Below, in pieces: positions 25,221 through 34,299 of a stretch of DNA of 40,814 bases. A program made the position numbers and the translations under genes. Location: NCBI GenBank assembly GCA_029260765.1, contig JAJDCP010000021.1:1-40814 (forward strand). Direction: 5' to 3'. The notes below the pieces were generated by a model. It searched no databases, was not told the DNA's origin, and saw nothing but the letters and a program-made list of their open reading frames with translations. Position 1 is the stretch's first letter, and each line of letters begins with the position of its first letter. The DNA is from Planctomycetota bacterium. Its GTDB lineage: Bacteria; Planctomycetota; J058; JAJDCP01.

Positions 25221-27326
25221 ATGCCCGACCACACCGCCAAGCTCGCCTTCAAGAAGCTGCGCTTCGTCGACGAATGCGGTCTGCCGCCGACCGTCTACCA
25301 ACACGAAGGCAAGCTCTGGTTGGGAGTGGGGGACCTGCGCTCCGTCTTTCAGTTCGGTTTGGACGCATCGGTCGATGGAGAGCCTTTCTTCAAAACCCCG
25401 ATCCCCTTCAGTGTCGATGCCGTCGCGCACCTGCAGATGCCCCTCCCCAGCTTGCGCTCCCTGACCTTCCCCGACGACTTCAAGCACTTGCCGGCGGCGC
25501 GCTTTGCGGAGATGGAGCAGGAGGTGGAGGCTTCGCTGAACGAGAGCTTTGGGCCCAAGATCAGCCTCGATCAGGTGGTGTACTTCGAGTCGCGGGAATT
25601 CGGGGACCGCAGCCTGGGGCTGCTCAGCGAGAAGTGCCTGCGCTTCGTGTTCAAGGTCGAAGAGAACCGGCTGCCCGACGTGCGCATCGAGTCCTTGCGT
25701 TTCGAGGTCAATGAACGGGCTTGGTTCCGCTGGCAACGGAATGGCAAGAGCAGCGAACGTCCTCATCTGGGCACGCATTTCAGCACCGAGTTTCTGGCCT
25801 GGTTCATCAACGCCTGGGTCCAATTCGATGACGATGACGGCATGTGCGACGTCGCCGAGCTCGAGACCTGCCTGGCTTCGATCAACCGCGGGCGCGCTCA
25901 GCGCGGAGAGGCTGCTTTCGACCGGGCCACCTACGTCGACATGTTTCGCAAGATCGCGCGCAATTACTGGCAGACGGGGGATCAGGGGGCGGACCCTGGC
26001 AGCAAGCAGAAGCTCTGGCCCGAGTGTTTCATCGGGGGCAAGACGCCGCGGCGTTGGGTGGAGAAGCCCGGCGACTACGGCAAGGTCGAATACTGGGACC
26101 TGTGTGTGCCCATCTCCGTGCTGGCGCTGGGCAGGATCAATAGCGTGCGGGTGGTCGCCAGCAATTCAGTGCAGATCCGTGCAGAGCTCGATGCGCAGAA
26201 TGTGGCCGCGGGCCAGCTGAGCACGTCGTTCTGTGTGCCCTTCAAGATCGCCGACGGGTGTTATCAAGCGAGCTTTCGGGCGAAGAGCGACCTGTTCCGG
26301 CTGTACACCTTGATGCAGGAACAGTTCCGGCGCTTCCAGTTCGGCCTGGTCGACCGCAAGACCGGCGAGAAGACCTGGAAATGGGTCCAGAATTACAGCG
26401 ACAAGACCCATCTCTGGTGGCGCTACGACGTCGACAAGGCCTGGTGGCCCAGCTATACACCCGGGCCTCTGGAGAGCCCCAACCGCGCGAATCAACGCAA
26501 GATCGTCGATCTTCTCAGCGGCCTCTCTCCCGGGGAGCGCCATGGGCTGCTGCACAAAGAGTTCGTCGCGATGTTCGGCATGTCGTACCAGTATTTTGCC
26601 AACGCCTTCAGCGACGCACAGCTCAAAGGCCAGCTGCAACAACTGCTCAGCCGCGCCGAAGAAGAACCGGTCGAGAAGATTGAGATCTTCGTCAAACCTG
26701 GCACGGTCGGCAAGTTCGTGGTGGTGCAGGGGGTGCCGAAGGTCAAACACAGCTACCGCATCTACACCGAGTCGATCCTGGGGTTGGTGCCGATCCGCGA
26801 TTACAACAATGTCTATGTCGACACGGTCACGCGCAGCTGGCTCCCGAACAGCGTGCTGCAGTACACCAACGTAGACAAGCCCGCCAGCCAGCAGCAGCTG
26901 CCCGAGCATCTGCGCGCCTCGAAAACGGTGACCGTGCTGCGGCCGGTCGTCAACGTCGCGGAGGCGGTCGTCGAGCTCGATCTGATCTCGGAGGTGCACG
27001 GCATCCCGAGGGCAGAGTTGAGCAAGCTGATGGCCGACATCATGAAGGCGACCCTGCTCGGCGAGCACGGCCAGACCCTGATCAACGAGTTGTTGCCCGA
27101 CATCGTGCTGCCGAGTTTCCAGGTTCCGATGTGTGGGGCCGAGGTGCTGACCATCCGCGCGGAGAACCTGGTCGCTGCCGAGCTGTCCCCGGAGGCTCCG
27201 GGCTTCCTGCGCTTTGTTTGCGAGCTGCGGGCCCGGCGCAGTCTGTGGCTCGACCATGCGACGCCGAGTCTGTTCGGGAAAGTCGGCAGCCAGCAGCAGA
27301 TTCTCGCCCTGAAGGGGCAGGAATGA
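25221..27326 (+). CDS. large orphan protein 2 of a three-gene operon (701 aa)
   Basis: Begins MPDHTAKLAFKKLRFVDECG, with GAGG nine bases before ATG 25221. No signal peptide or membrane helix. Mostly soluble alpha/beta sequence, tryptophan-rich in the middle (RAWFRWQRNGKSS, WRYDVDKAWWPSYTPG). An acidic loop FDDDDGMCDVAELETC near 210 resembles an EF-hand loop but lacks the first aspartate. The C-terminal third (SYRIYTESILGLVPIRDYNN ... RRSLWLDHATPSLFGK) is beta-rich. No family recognised. Lies 12 bases after gene 1 and 16 bases before gene 3, so it is very likely one transcript and a shared structure or secreted assembly. Function unknown. Confidence 0.83.
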   Translation: MPDHTAKLAFKKLRFVDECGLPPTVYQHEGKLWLGVGDLRSVFQFGLDASVDGEPFFKTPIPFSVDAVAHLQMPLPSLRSLTFPDDFKHLPAARFAEMEQEVEASLNESFGPKISLDQVVYFESREFGDRSLGLLSEKCLRFVFKVEENRLPDVRIESLRFEVNERAWFRWQRNGKSSERPHLGTHFSTEFLAWFINAWVQFDDDDGMCDVAELETCLASINRGRAQRGEAAFDRATYVDMFRKIARNYWQTGDQGADPGSKQKLWPECFIGGKTPRRWVEKPGDYGKVEYWDLCVPISVLALGRINSVRVVASNSVQIRAELDAQNVAAGQLSTSFCVPFKIADGCYQASFRAKSDLFRLYTLMQEQFRRFQFGLVDRKTGEKTWKWVQNYSDKTHLWWRYDVDKAWWPSYTPGPLESPNRANQRKIVDLLSGLSPGERHGLLHKEFVAMFGMSYQYFANAFSDAQLKGQLQQLLSRAEEEPVEKIEIFVKPGTVGKFVVVQGVPKVKHSYRIYTESILGLVPIRDYNNVYVDTVTRSWLPNSVLQYTNVDKPASQQQLPEHLRASKTVTVLRPVVNVAEAVVELDLISEVHGIPRAELSKLMADIMKATLLGEHGQTLINELLPDIVLPSFQVPMCGAEVLTIRAENLVAAELSPEAPGFLRFVCELRARRSLWLDHATPSLFGKVGSQQQILALKGQE

Positions 27327-27342
27327 AGCGGGGGACCAGCTC

Positions 27343-30300
27343 GTGAGCGACCGCAAGATCGATCATCTACGGCACAGCATCGTGCGCTTGAATGACCCCT
27401 TTTTCGATGGCAAAGGGGGCCCGCCACCGGCTCCGCCCAGGGAACGCTGGGTGGAGAGCGTCAAGGCCCACGAGCGCAAGCTGAGGGAGTCCCTGGGGGA
27501 GCACATTGCTGCTGAGGGCGCTCCACGCGAGCCGCTGGGGACGGGCATCGAGATCGAGCTGGTGGCTCGCGAGAGCTTGACCAGCCAGCGGCTGCTGACC
27601 TGCTTTGACGTCAAGGTCAGCGACGGTGCGCAGGTGATGCTCAAGGACGTCGTGATCAAAGACCGCGTGAGCGGCGAGATTGTGCCCCCGCGGGACTACA
27701 CCATCTTGCGTCGCAGCGACAACATCCTGATCGTCTTCAAACGCGACGGGCTGTTCGATATCGAGCCCGTGCCGGATGCCACGCCGCGTCCGGTGCTGTG
27801 CACCCCGGCGCAGATCGCCGTCAACTCCTCGGGACCCCTGTTCTTCTTGCAGCTCAAAGAGTTCCAGGACGGCAGGACGCGCAGCGGCAAGGACCTGGAA
27901 TTCCCCTTCCTGGCTCCCAACGAGGGCCTGCAGCTGATCGGTTCAGTGACCGATCCCAACCTCGTCGAGGATGCCTGGTTCAGCTTCAACCCCAGCGCCG
28001 AGCCCGCGCTGGAGCTCGCCAAGACCACGCCCCGCAGCAGCAGTGTGGCCTTCTTGCAGTTCCGCGCACAGGATCACCCGCCGCGGCACGTCGACGCGAC
28101 CTTGAAGCCGAGCGAGTTGCCCTTCGAGCTACCGAAGCTGGAGCTGAAAGACACGCAGGCGGCAGCCTCAGCACAGGCCGACAAGGCCCTGGGGCGGGGA
28201 TTCCATCTGCTCGAGGGGAGGGCGTTTGACAAGCTCGCCGAGCAACTGGTCGTCCATCCCAGCTACGCTTCGAACACGCCGAGCAGCGATGCCAAGGTCG
28301 CCCATCTGACCCGCGGGCGCTTCGGCTGGTATCCGCATCCCGGCTGCATGGTCAGCCGCATGTTCCGCAGTTTCTGGGTGGGTAACTATGCTCCGTCCAG
28401 TGAAATCTGCGAAAAAGTCGCGCTGCTGAACATCGGCAACAACCTTTTGAAGGCGCCGACCGCCTTTCTCGAGCTGTTGCGGCAGCAAGTCGGCAACGAT
28501 GCGGTCGTGCAGGCCGTGGCCCGAAGCATGGGGAGCGACATCAAGAACATCGCGGTCGGCAAGGCCAAGCTCAGCCTGACCGTCGGGAAAACACACCGTA
28601 TCCTCGAAGATGAGATCGTCGACGACTGGGTGCGAGGGCTGACGGCCTACCAGGACAACGCCCGGGCGGGCACCCTGTACGGGATCGCTGAGGCCCTCAA
28701 GAGGATCGGGCCCTTCGACTTCGAGGCGGCGGAAGCCCATGACGAGCGGGTCGCGGCACAGGACCGGGTGTACCGGCGGCAGCAGGTTTTTGCGCACACC
28801 TACGAGCAGGCATTCGCGCGCTCCAAAGACGTCAAGACCGCGCTGGCAGAGGGCGCGGCGGCCATCCAGGCCCTGCAGGAACCCGAAGAGAAACCACCCC
28901 TGGCGGTGAAGATGCGCTCGGTGGCGAAGCACCCCGACTTTCCCGGGGGCAAGGGCTTGCTGCTCGAGCTCGACGGTCAGCCGATCTGGGTGCGTTTTGA
29001 CCTGGACCTGCGTCCGTACAGTGCCGACATCCTCGCCAAGATCCGCGGTCTCGCTGTGGCGGTGCTCGAGAAACTGTTGCAGCTGGGGAACTTCCTGCAG
29101 ATTCCCAAGGCTGTGGAGTGGCTGCGGCGCTTCTTTCAGGATGAGCGTTCCATCGGCGGCGCAACAACCATGAGCCCACGCCAGCTGGCCGAGGCCGCTT
29201 ACGACATCTTCGTCGGAGAGCGGCTCAAGAAGCTCGTCGCGGCGGGCACCTTCGACCCGTTGCTCGATCTGACGCTCTGGGCCTCCATACCGCTTGGGCT
29301 GATCGATCTGAAGATGCTGTTCGAGCTCGACTTGAGCGATGACGCCGAAGTGGCCGTCCACCTGCGCTACAAAGGTCGCTTCAGCTTTGTGGGGCTGCAC
29401 CGGTTCTACGTGTTCATCTACGAGCTGGTCCTCGACGCAGTGCTCGAGTTGTTGACCACGTTCCTGGGCTGGATGACCAAGCTGTATGCAGCCGCTGCCA
29501 TCGTGGCCGCAGCGGCTGTGGAGCTGCACGGCGAGCTGAAGAAGGGCATGGTCACAGCCAGCGAGGAGACCCTGTCGTTCTGGCAGAAGGTCCGGCTGGC
29601 TTGCAAGCAATTCACCACCACGCTGACGCAGATGTACGAGATCACCACCGAAGAGATGGCCTACGCCATCTGGGAGCACGGTCTCGGCCAGCTGAGCGGC
29701 TTCAGTCCCGAGATCGTGAAGGAGTCGGTAGGTCGGGCCCGCAAAGACCTGTTCGAAGAGCACGTCGACGAGTGGGTCGGTGTGCTCGAGAACGAGCGCG
29801 AGGTCGATGCCCGGATCGCCTATATCCGCAGCGTCGGTGCTGAGCTGCGTGCGTCCATCGACAAGGACACCATGGCGACCTGCCGCCAGATCCGCGCCTG
29901 GTCGAAGGGCATGGAGGACGCGAGCTACGCCTACGTGCACAACGAGCTGCGCGCCTTCCTCAAGACCTGGGTGTTCGGCCCGATCAAGGACTTCCTGGCC
30001 TGGAAGCGGAAGTACATCTTTGGCGTGATCGAGAAGGGCATCAACCTCGTGGTCGCTGGGGGTGAGAGCTTGCTCAACACCAGCGATATGACCGCGAGCA
30101 TGATGCTGTGGGGGCTGAAGTTCGCCATCCGCAAGCTTGCCCGGATCTTCCTGATCGACGCCGACACGGGACCGAAAGAGGCAGAGGAACAAGTTGAGGT
30201 CTGGCTGAAGAAGGTGTTCAAGCAGATCGAGATCCAGGCCGACGGCTGCGTGCTGCGTTTCCGCGCTCCACCAGAAGGGCACGCTCTGGTCGTGCGGCGG

Positions 30301-31968
30301 AAGGCCGATGTTGCCAACCTGTTGCACTCTCTCGAGCTGCTGTGCGTGCGCAAGCCCGACCCCAAAGACCTGCTGGTGCTGGACAAACAAGGCCTCAAGA
30401 TCCGTCTGCAGCTCGGCGAGCAGGGCTCGATCATCCTGAAGGAGACCACTGTCGAGTTGGCGGGCCGGCTGGGAGCCGAGTTCCGTGACGATGGCTTCAG
30501 CCTGTGGGCTGACGCCCGGGTGGCGGCGGACAATCCCCAGCTCGGTGGGCCCTGTCTGCGCTGCGACGGCGTCGGGGAGATCGAGCAGGAATACCGCGGA
30601 GCCGTGACCAAAACAGCCTGCCCGCTGTGTTTCGGAGAGGGCCAACGCCCCCGGGGCCGTGGCTGGTACAAGGTCGATGCGACGCCGCCGAAGCTGACCG
30701 GGACCGGTCTGGCCCTGCAGTTGAACTTCTTCAATCAGGTCAATTACGCGCTCTGGAGCGCGGGCATCTTCGACTTGAGCATTCCCGCCGGGGAGCATCC
30801 ACTCAAGACCCTGGTGCGGGGGCATGCCCAGGAGGTGTTGAACGACCTGCTCGAGTTGGAGCCGACCCGACCTGCGGGGGCCAAAGAGTCGGGTCCGGTG
30901 TGTCTGATCGCCCCGCTGGAGGTTGAGTTCTTTGCCAGCTTCCTGTGCCTGGTCAGCGACCCCGGGGCCGAATACGCCTCGGTGAGCCTGCAGCTGCGCG
31001 CCGAGGGCAAGCCGATCCCTGGCCTTGAGGACCGTACGCTCCGCGCTGAAGATGGTTTCCGCGCCCGCTTCCGGATCACCGAGTTGGCGCTGGTCGACAA
31101 ACGGGTCACGCTGACGGCGGTGGCCACCCGCAAGGCAGGCGGCAAGCTGCAGTCTTCTCTGGAGATGCTGGTCAAGGTCTCGCGGGTGCTCGATGCCGAG
31201 GGCAAAGGCAGGAAGGTTCCCCTGCTCGGGGGAGGGACGCTGCTCAGCTCCATCGAGCTGCAGGAGTACATCAAGGGAGTCTGCAAGGAGCTGGTCGATG
31301 TTCCCCAGATGCTGCAGGACCTCAGCTTGTTCCTGAAGACCACCATGCCGCCTCTGGTGACTGTGGCACCGGAGCAGCCCGAGGCAGAGACGCTCTCCTT
31401 GCGGCTGAGCTGGGGGGATCTACTGTGCAGTGTTGGTGGGAAGCTGCGCGGCGTGCCGATGACGATGCGCATGCAGTGTGCGTTCACCGCGACGGCGCGG
31501 GTCTCATTGACCTATCTGGGTCTGGCGAGCAATGCTGGCGCGACGGCGCAACCCGGGCGGCTGACGGTGGGCTTGGAGGAGTTCGGACTCTACTTCGACT
31601 TCCTCGAACCTGTCGCGGGTATCGATCCCGACTATTTCGCGACCCTGCTGGACTTCGTGTTCCGCATGGTCGCGCAGCAGGTGATCAAGACCTGGGTCTC
31701 CGTTGAGTTCCCGACCCACATCTCCCAAGAACAGGTCCTGTCCCTGCTGGTCAGCCAGGAGTCGCTGGCGGAGATCCACAAGACCCTGCCGAAGGCGCTG
31801 CTGCAATCGAACGTCGTGTTCCTCAAACAGGCGGAGCTGAACCAGGTGGCCAGCCCGGGTTACCTGTCCGTGCAAGCCCACGCGGGCAGGACCGCTTCGC
31901 AGAGCTGGCTGCTGGCGCGGCTGAGCCAAGCGGGTGTGAAGTTGGAAGGCATCGTGCCTGGCGAGTGA
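27343..31968 (+). CDS. giant orphan protein 3 (1541 aa) with zinc-knuckle pair and lipid-binding-like C-terminus
   Basis: Starts GTG 27343 with GGGGGA upstream, 16 bases after gene 2. No signal peptide. A beta-rich N-terminal half is followed by helical regions; around 688-730 it is hydrophobic (FYVFIYELVLDAVLELLTTF then AAAAIVAAAAVEL), and charged helices follow to about 1000. At 1071-1096 two CxxCxGxG-type knuckles (CLRCDGVG, CPLCFGEG) resemble one DnaJ zinc-centre unit. After them LQLNFFNQVNYALWSAGIFD (about 1124-1143) and later GDLLCSVGGKLRGVPMTMRM and RLTVGLEEFGLYFDFLEP recall BPI/TULIP lipid-binding folds. That likeness is from reading only. Not a known family to me. Stops 25 bases before a duplicated sigma-gene fragment. 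Confidence 0.85.
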   Translation: MSDRKIDHLRHSIVRLNDPFFDGKGGPPPAPPRERWVESVKAHERKLRESLGEHIAAEGAPREPLGTGIEIELVARESLTSQRLLTCFDVKVSDGAQVMLKDVVIKDRVSGEIVPPRDYTILRRSDNILIVFKRDGLFDIEPVPDATPRPVLCTPAQIAVNSSGPLFFLQLKEFQDGRTRSGKDLEFPFLAPNEGLQLIGSVTDPNLVEDAWFSFNPSAEPALELAKTTPRSSSVAFLQFRAQDHPPRHVDATLKPSELPFELPKLELKDTQAAASAQADKALGRGFHLLEGRAFDKLAEQLVVHPSYASNTPSSDAKVAHLTRGRFGWYPHPGCMVSRMFRSFWVGNYAPSSEICEKVALLNIGNNLLKAPTAFLELLRQQVGNDAVVQAVARSMGSDIKNIAVGKAKLSLTVGKTHRILEDEIVDDWVRGLTAYQDNARAGTLYGIAEALKRIGPFDFEAAEAHDERVAAQDRVYRRQQVFAHTYEQAFARSKDVKTALAEGAAAIQALQEPEEKPPLAVKMRSVAKHPDFPGGKGLLLELDGQPIWVRFDLDLRPYSADILAKIRGLAVAVLEKLLQLGNFLQIPKAVEWLRRFFQDERSIGGATTMSPRQLAEAAYDIFVGERLKKLVAAGTFDPLLDLTLWASIPLGLIDLKMLFELDLSDDAEVAVHLRYKGRFSFVGLHRFYVFIYELVLDAVLELLTTFLGWMTKLYAAAAIVAAAAVELHGELKKGMVTASEETLSFWQKVRLACKQFTTTLTQMYEITTEEMAYAIWEHGLGQLSGFSPEIVKESVGRARKDLFEEHVDEWVGVLENEREVDARIAYIRSVGAELRASIDKDTMATCRQIRAWSKGMEDASYAYVHNELRAFLKTWVFGPIKDFLAWKRKYIFGVIEKGINLVVAGGESLLNTSDMTASMMLWGLKFAIRKLARIFLIDADTGPKEAEEQVEVWLKKVFKQIEIQADGCVLRFRAPPEGHALVVRRKADVANLLHSLELLCVRKPDPKDLLVLDKQGLKIRLQLGEQGSIILKETTVELAGRLGAEFRDDGFSLWADARVAADNPQLGGPCLRCDGVGEIEQEYRGAVTKTACPLCFGEGQRPRGRGWYKVDATPPKLTGTGLALQLNFFNQVNYALWSAGIFDLSIPAGEHPLKTLVRGHAQEVLNDLLELEPTRPAGAKESGPVCLIAPLEVEFFASFLCLVSDPGAEYASVSLQLRAEGKPIPGLEDRTLRAEDGFRARFRITELALVDKRVTLTAVATRKAGGKLQSSLEMLVKVSRVLDAEGKGRKVPLLGGGTLLSSIELQEYIKGVCKELVDVPQMLQDLSLFLKTTMPPLVTVAPEQPEAETLSLRLSWGDLLCSVGGKLRGVPMTMRMQCAFTATARVSLTYLGLASNAGATAQPGRLTVGLEEFGLYFDFLEPVAGIDPDYFATLLDFVFRMVAQQVIKTWVSVEFPTHISQEQVLSLLVSQESLAEIHKTLPKALLQSNVVFLKQAELNQVASPGYLSVQAHAGRTASQSWLLARLSQAGVKLEGIVPGE

Positions 31969-31993
31969 GTCGCGCTCGTAGGGGCTTCCTGCA

Positions 31994-32245
31994 GGCGACA
32001 CGTACCGTCTAGTTCGCGCTGAGTCGTCAGTCTTCACGCAGCAGCCGCATCACCGCCGCGCGCTCGTGCCCGACCGCTCCTGCATCGGTCTCGAACAGCC
32101 GGATTTGTGCCTCTGCTTCGGTCGCCAGAGCCTGACGCAAGCGCGTGGCGCGGGTGTAGAGATGGGCAGTGCTCCAGCCCAGCTCGGCGGCCAATGCGTC
32201 GACGGGCGGGCGGTCGATATTGAGCACCCAGCGTTCCAACAGCTG
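31994..32245 (-). pseudogene. duplicated 3' end of the sigma-factor gene
   Basis: 252 bases aligning without gaps to 36036-36287, with eight mismatches by my count. It covers the stop codon, 3' flank and the last 74 or so codons of the sigma gene (QLLERWVLNIDRPPVDALAA ... MRLLRED). It lacks regions 2 and the start of region 4, so no working sigma factor. In the same frame it is fused upstream to a GxxExxY fragment. Recent, since identity is about 97 percent. Confidence 0.9.
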
Positions 32246-32335
32246 CCTGGTGAGCTCGATGCCGGCACCCTGCGCAAGGTGCTGGCCGAGCCGTCGGTGT
32301 TGTATGCGGAGCCCGACTACCTCATGCACAGATCC
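32246..32335 (+). pseudogene. subtilase propeptide scrap
   Basis: About 28 codons reading GELDAGTLRKVLAEPSVLYA then EPDYLMH. This matches the end of the inhibitor-I9 propeptide of subtilisin-like serine proteases (L...P.V.YAEPDY). No protease domain follows. On the other strand the same bases are read through by the chimeric frame. Confidence 0.5.
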
Positions 32336-32404
32336 GGGGCCGAGCTCGCGGTGGACCGTAATCGCTGCGCCAATGATCGCTTCGGTGATGGAGTTGAGCG
32401 CCAC
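32333..32404 (-). pseudogene. GxxExxY family N-terminal scrap
   Basis: 24 codons encoding ALNSITEAIIGAAITVHREL then GPG, the invariant start of GxxExxY proteins. The rest of the gene is missing: the frame runs into the subtilase scrap and then the sigma fragment, making a 125-codon chimera. The flank at 32405-32450 (CCCTCAGCGCTCTCTGCGCC) is of a kind often seen beside this family, from memory. Confidence 0.6.
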
Positions 32405-32523
32405 GCGCTTCGCTGGCGGCCCTCAGCGCTCTCTGCGCCTCCGCGGTATCTCGAATCCGCTCTGCTATGGCGGATCCGGCATGGTAGATTCCGCCACCGT
32501 CAGAGAAGTCAGTTTGAGGAGAG

Positions 32524-32730
32524 CTATGGGTCTGGGTAGTGCCTCTTCAGCTTGACACGGGCATCGGCGGCCATGAACTGCCAGTCGACGCCAACGGTAG
32601 AACTGTTCAGCTCCTCCAGCCACGAATGCACTTCCGCGGCGAGTTCCTCCTTCGCAGCGATCCTTCGGTCGAGGCACTGCCTGCTCAGCACGCTGAGCTC
32701 CAGTTCCGCGATGTTCAACAAGCTGCCGTG
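32524..32730 (-). pseudogene. IS630-type transposase C-terminal remnant
   Basis: HGSLLNIAELELSVLSRQCL, then DRRI ... VDWQFMAADARVKLKRHYPD, is the C-terminal end of IS630-family DDE transposases (HGSWLN.AE.E with catalytic Glu, then SVLSRQCLDRRI). The usual HGSW is HGSL here. The N-terminal DNA-binding part and first two catalytic aspartates are absent. No terminal inverted repeats found. Confidence 0.8.
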
Positions 32731-33009
32731 TAGTGCAGCTCCAACCGCTTTGAATCTGGCTCTGTCCGACCATGCCGCCACCATAGGGCGGGCGTCCGGA
32801 CTTGTTCAAGAACTTCGGACCGTGGCGCATGCTCAGTGCCAACAGGTGCCGATCGCAGCGAGTCTGGCAGAGAGTGGGGATCCGTTCGGGGCGCGCTTGA
32901 AGCAGGCCTGCCGGCGAAGACCGTCGTCGACGCTCTCATCGGGCGCGCCCGAGTGCGGCGAGGCGCTGACGCCGAGCGCTATGGCTTTGTCTTGCCGTCG
33001 CCGCGCAGC

Positions 33010-33215
33010 GAAGCGGCCCAAGGGGTCGACCCGCAGTCTTGGCCCGGCGGTTGCCTCGCGCTCTTGGATGGGACCAACGCCAGAGCCTTTTGGCCTGCAA
33101 AGGACTGGAGCAAGCGCCGGGCCGAGGCTGCGGGCGAGCGGCAAGGCGATATTGCGGAGCCGAGTTCAAGGGTCTTCGACGCCGCAAGGTGGGCCGAGAG
33201 TCGGCCGAAGGCCGG
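33010..33215 (-). repeat. tail repeat, copy C
   Basis: Reverse complement of this stretch follows copy A (344-560) from CGGCCTTCGGCCGACTCTCG through CGGCCCGGCGCTTGCTCCAG to GGCAACCGCCGGGCCAAG and the CGACC...GGCCGCTTCGCTG core. No four-helix gene is beside this copy; on its 5' side lies a low-complexity tract. Confidence 0.65.
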
Positions 33216-33239
33216 CTTGTCGTGGTGTTGTTGTCGCTG

Positions 33240-33330
33240 CGGCCGCCAAGGGTGCGTGACCGGATCCGGGCGCGTGGCCGGATCCGACCGCGACCGCGAC
33301 CCCGGCCGGCGATGGCCGACAGCCGACTGC
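33240..33330. repeat. GC-rich low-complexity tract
   Basis: CCGGATCCGGGCGCGTGGCC, then GACCGCGACCGCGACC: degenerate short-period repeats like those at 590-800. Adjacent to tail repeat copy C. Confidence 0.55.
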
Positions 33331-33476
33331 GTGGACCGGACTACGAGAACAGAGGACCGAGGACCACCGTGAGGACCACCGAGCTGCTGGTTCGCACCGC
33401 ACGCATGCGACACCGGAGGCTCAGCACCTCGGATGCCTCGAGGTCGGCCAGGGAATGACGGCGATCATAGCCCACG

Positions 33477-33690
33477 AGTAGCATTCGCAGAGCAGCCAGG
33501 CTCAGACCCAACCCGGCCCACTCCGCCAGAGGCGGCGCTCGACAAGCTCAACCCGGGGGCGAGTACTCGCGCCACAAAGGCATGATTTCAGGGTGCGAAC
33601 CCGTCTGGAGTTGCGGCCAAGAAGACTGTGGTAGGCTCGGAAGCCCCAAGCCCCACAGCGACTGCGTTGTGCACTCGGACTCGAAGGTGG
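33477..33690 (-). repeat. ~210-bp direct repeat, copy 1 (degenerate coding-like)
   Basis: Begins AGTAGCATTCGCAGAGCAGC and aligns through about 33690 with 33870-34075. On the - strand one frame reads LAEWAGLGLSLAALRMLL, parallel to the second copy, but has an internal stop. Confidence 0.6.
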
Positions 33691-33869
33691 GGGCCATGTA
33701 TACAGCTCAGTGGCCGATGGCTGCCGGGCCGAAGACATCGGAGTGCGCTCCGAAGCGCATGAGAGCATGCCAGCCCAACTCGCTCGGGCCGCACGCAGCC
33801 AGCCAGGCGGGCTCGACCGCCCAAGTGCCTCGATGCCGATGGGCGGAAGAAGCCGAGCATAACCCGCCA

Positions 33870-34075
33870 AGTAGCATTCGTAGAGCAGCCTTGCTCACAC
33901 CCAACCCGGCATGCTCCGCCAGGGATGCTGCTCGACAAAGCCCCACCCGGCCCGCGTGGTCAGGCATGTCGGTGGTCTCGAAGCCGTTTGGGTCTACGGC
34001 CAGGTCGACTGCGTAGTGCGAGCCAGCCCCCGAGCGCCAAGACAACTGCGCTGCGCATTCGAGACTGGCTGCCAG
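33870..34075 (-). repeat. ~210-bp direct repeat, copy 2 (degenerate coding-like)
   Basis: Begins AGTAGCATTCGTAGAGCAGC. The - strand frame reads HYAVDLAVDPNGFETTDMPD, HAGRVGLCRAASLAEHAGLG and SKAALRMLL: protein-like for 60-odd residues, and preserved in copy 1. It may be a relic of an unknown gene family. Start and end of a gene cannot be set. Confidence 0.6.
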
Positions 34076-34159
34076 GACAGACCGACCAGCGAAGGCCAAA
34101 GACCCTGGGAGGCGATCGATGGCATCACCACCGATGCCTGCAGCCACATCGCGGCCGAC

Positions 34160-34290
34160 CGCCAACCTCGGTCCTCGGTCCCCACGGTTCTCGGTCCCCA
34201 CGGTTTTCGGGGGTCGGGACCGGGAACGGAGTCGGTTTCGGGCTCGGAACCGGCCTCGGATGCGGGATCGGGGGCGGATCCTTCCTCGCC
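34160..34290. repeat. low-complexity tract with tandem 16-bp repeat
   Basis: CTCGGTCCCCACGGTT occurs twice exactly in tandem (34174-34189, 34190-34205), followed by degenerate GGGACCGGGAACGGAGTCGG-type sequence. Confidence 0.7.
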
Positions 34291-34299
34291 ACCGCAGAA

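Noticed and set aside
23631..25823. 730-codon open frame on the - strand across trio genes 1 and 2
   Set aside because: Shadow of the + strand genes; it spans their junction and shows no recognisable motif.
30553..30630. DnaJ chaperone
   Set aside because: Only one pair of CxxCxGxG knuckles is present; there is no J domain or HPD motif.
28168..30825. 885-codon open frame on the - strand inside giant protein 3
   Set aside because: It is antisense to a well-supported gene in high-GC DNA, has Q/H/R/G/L-rich shadow composition, no ribosome site and no domain motifs.
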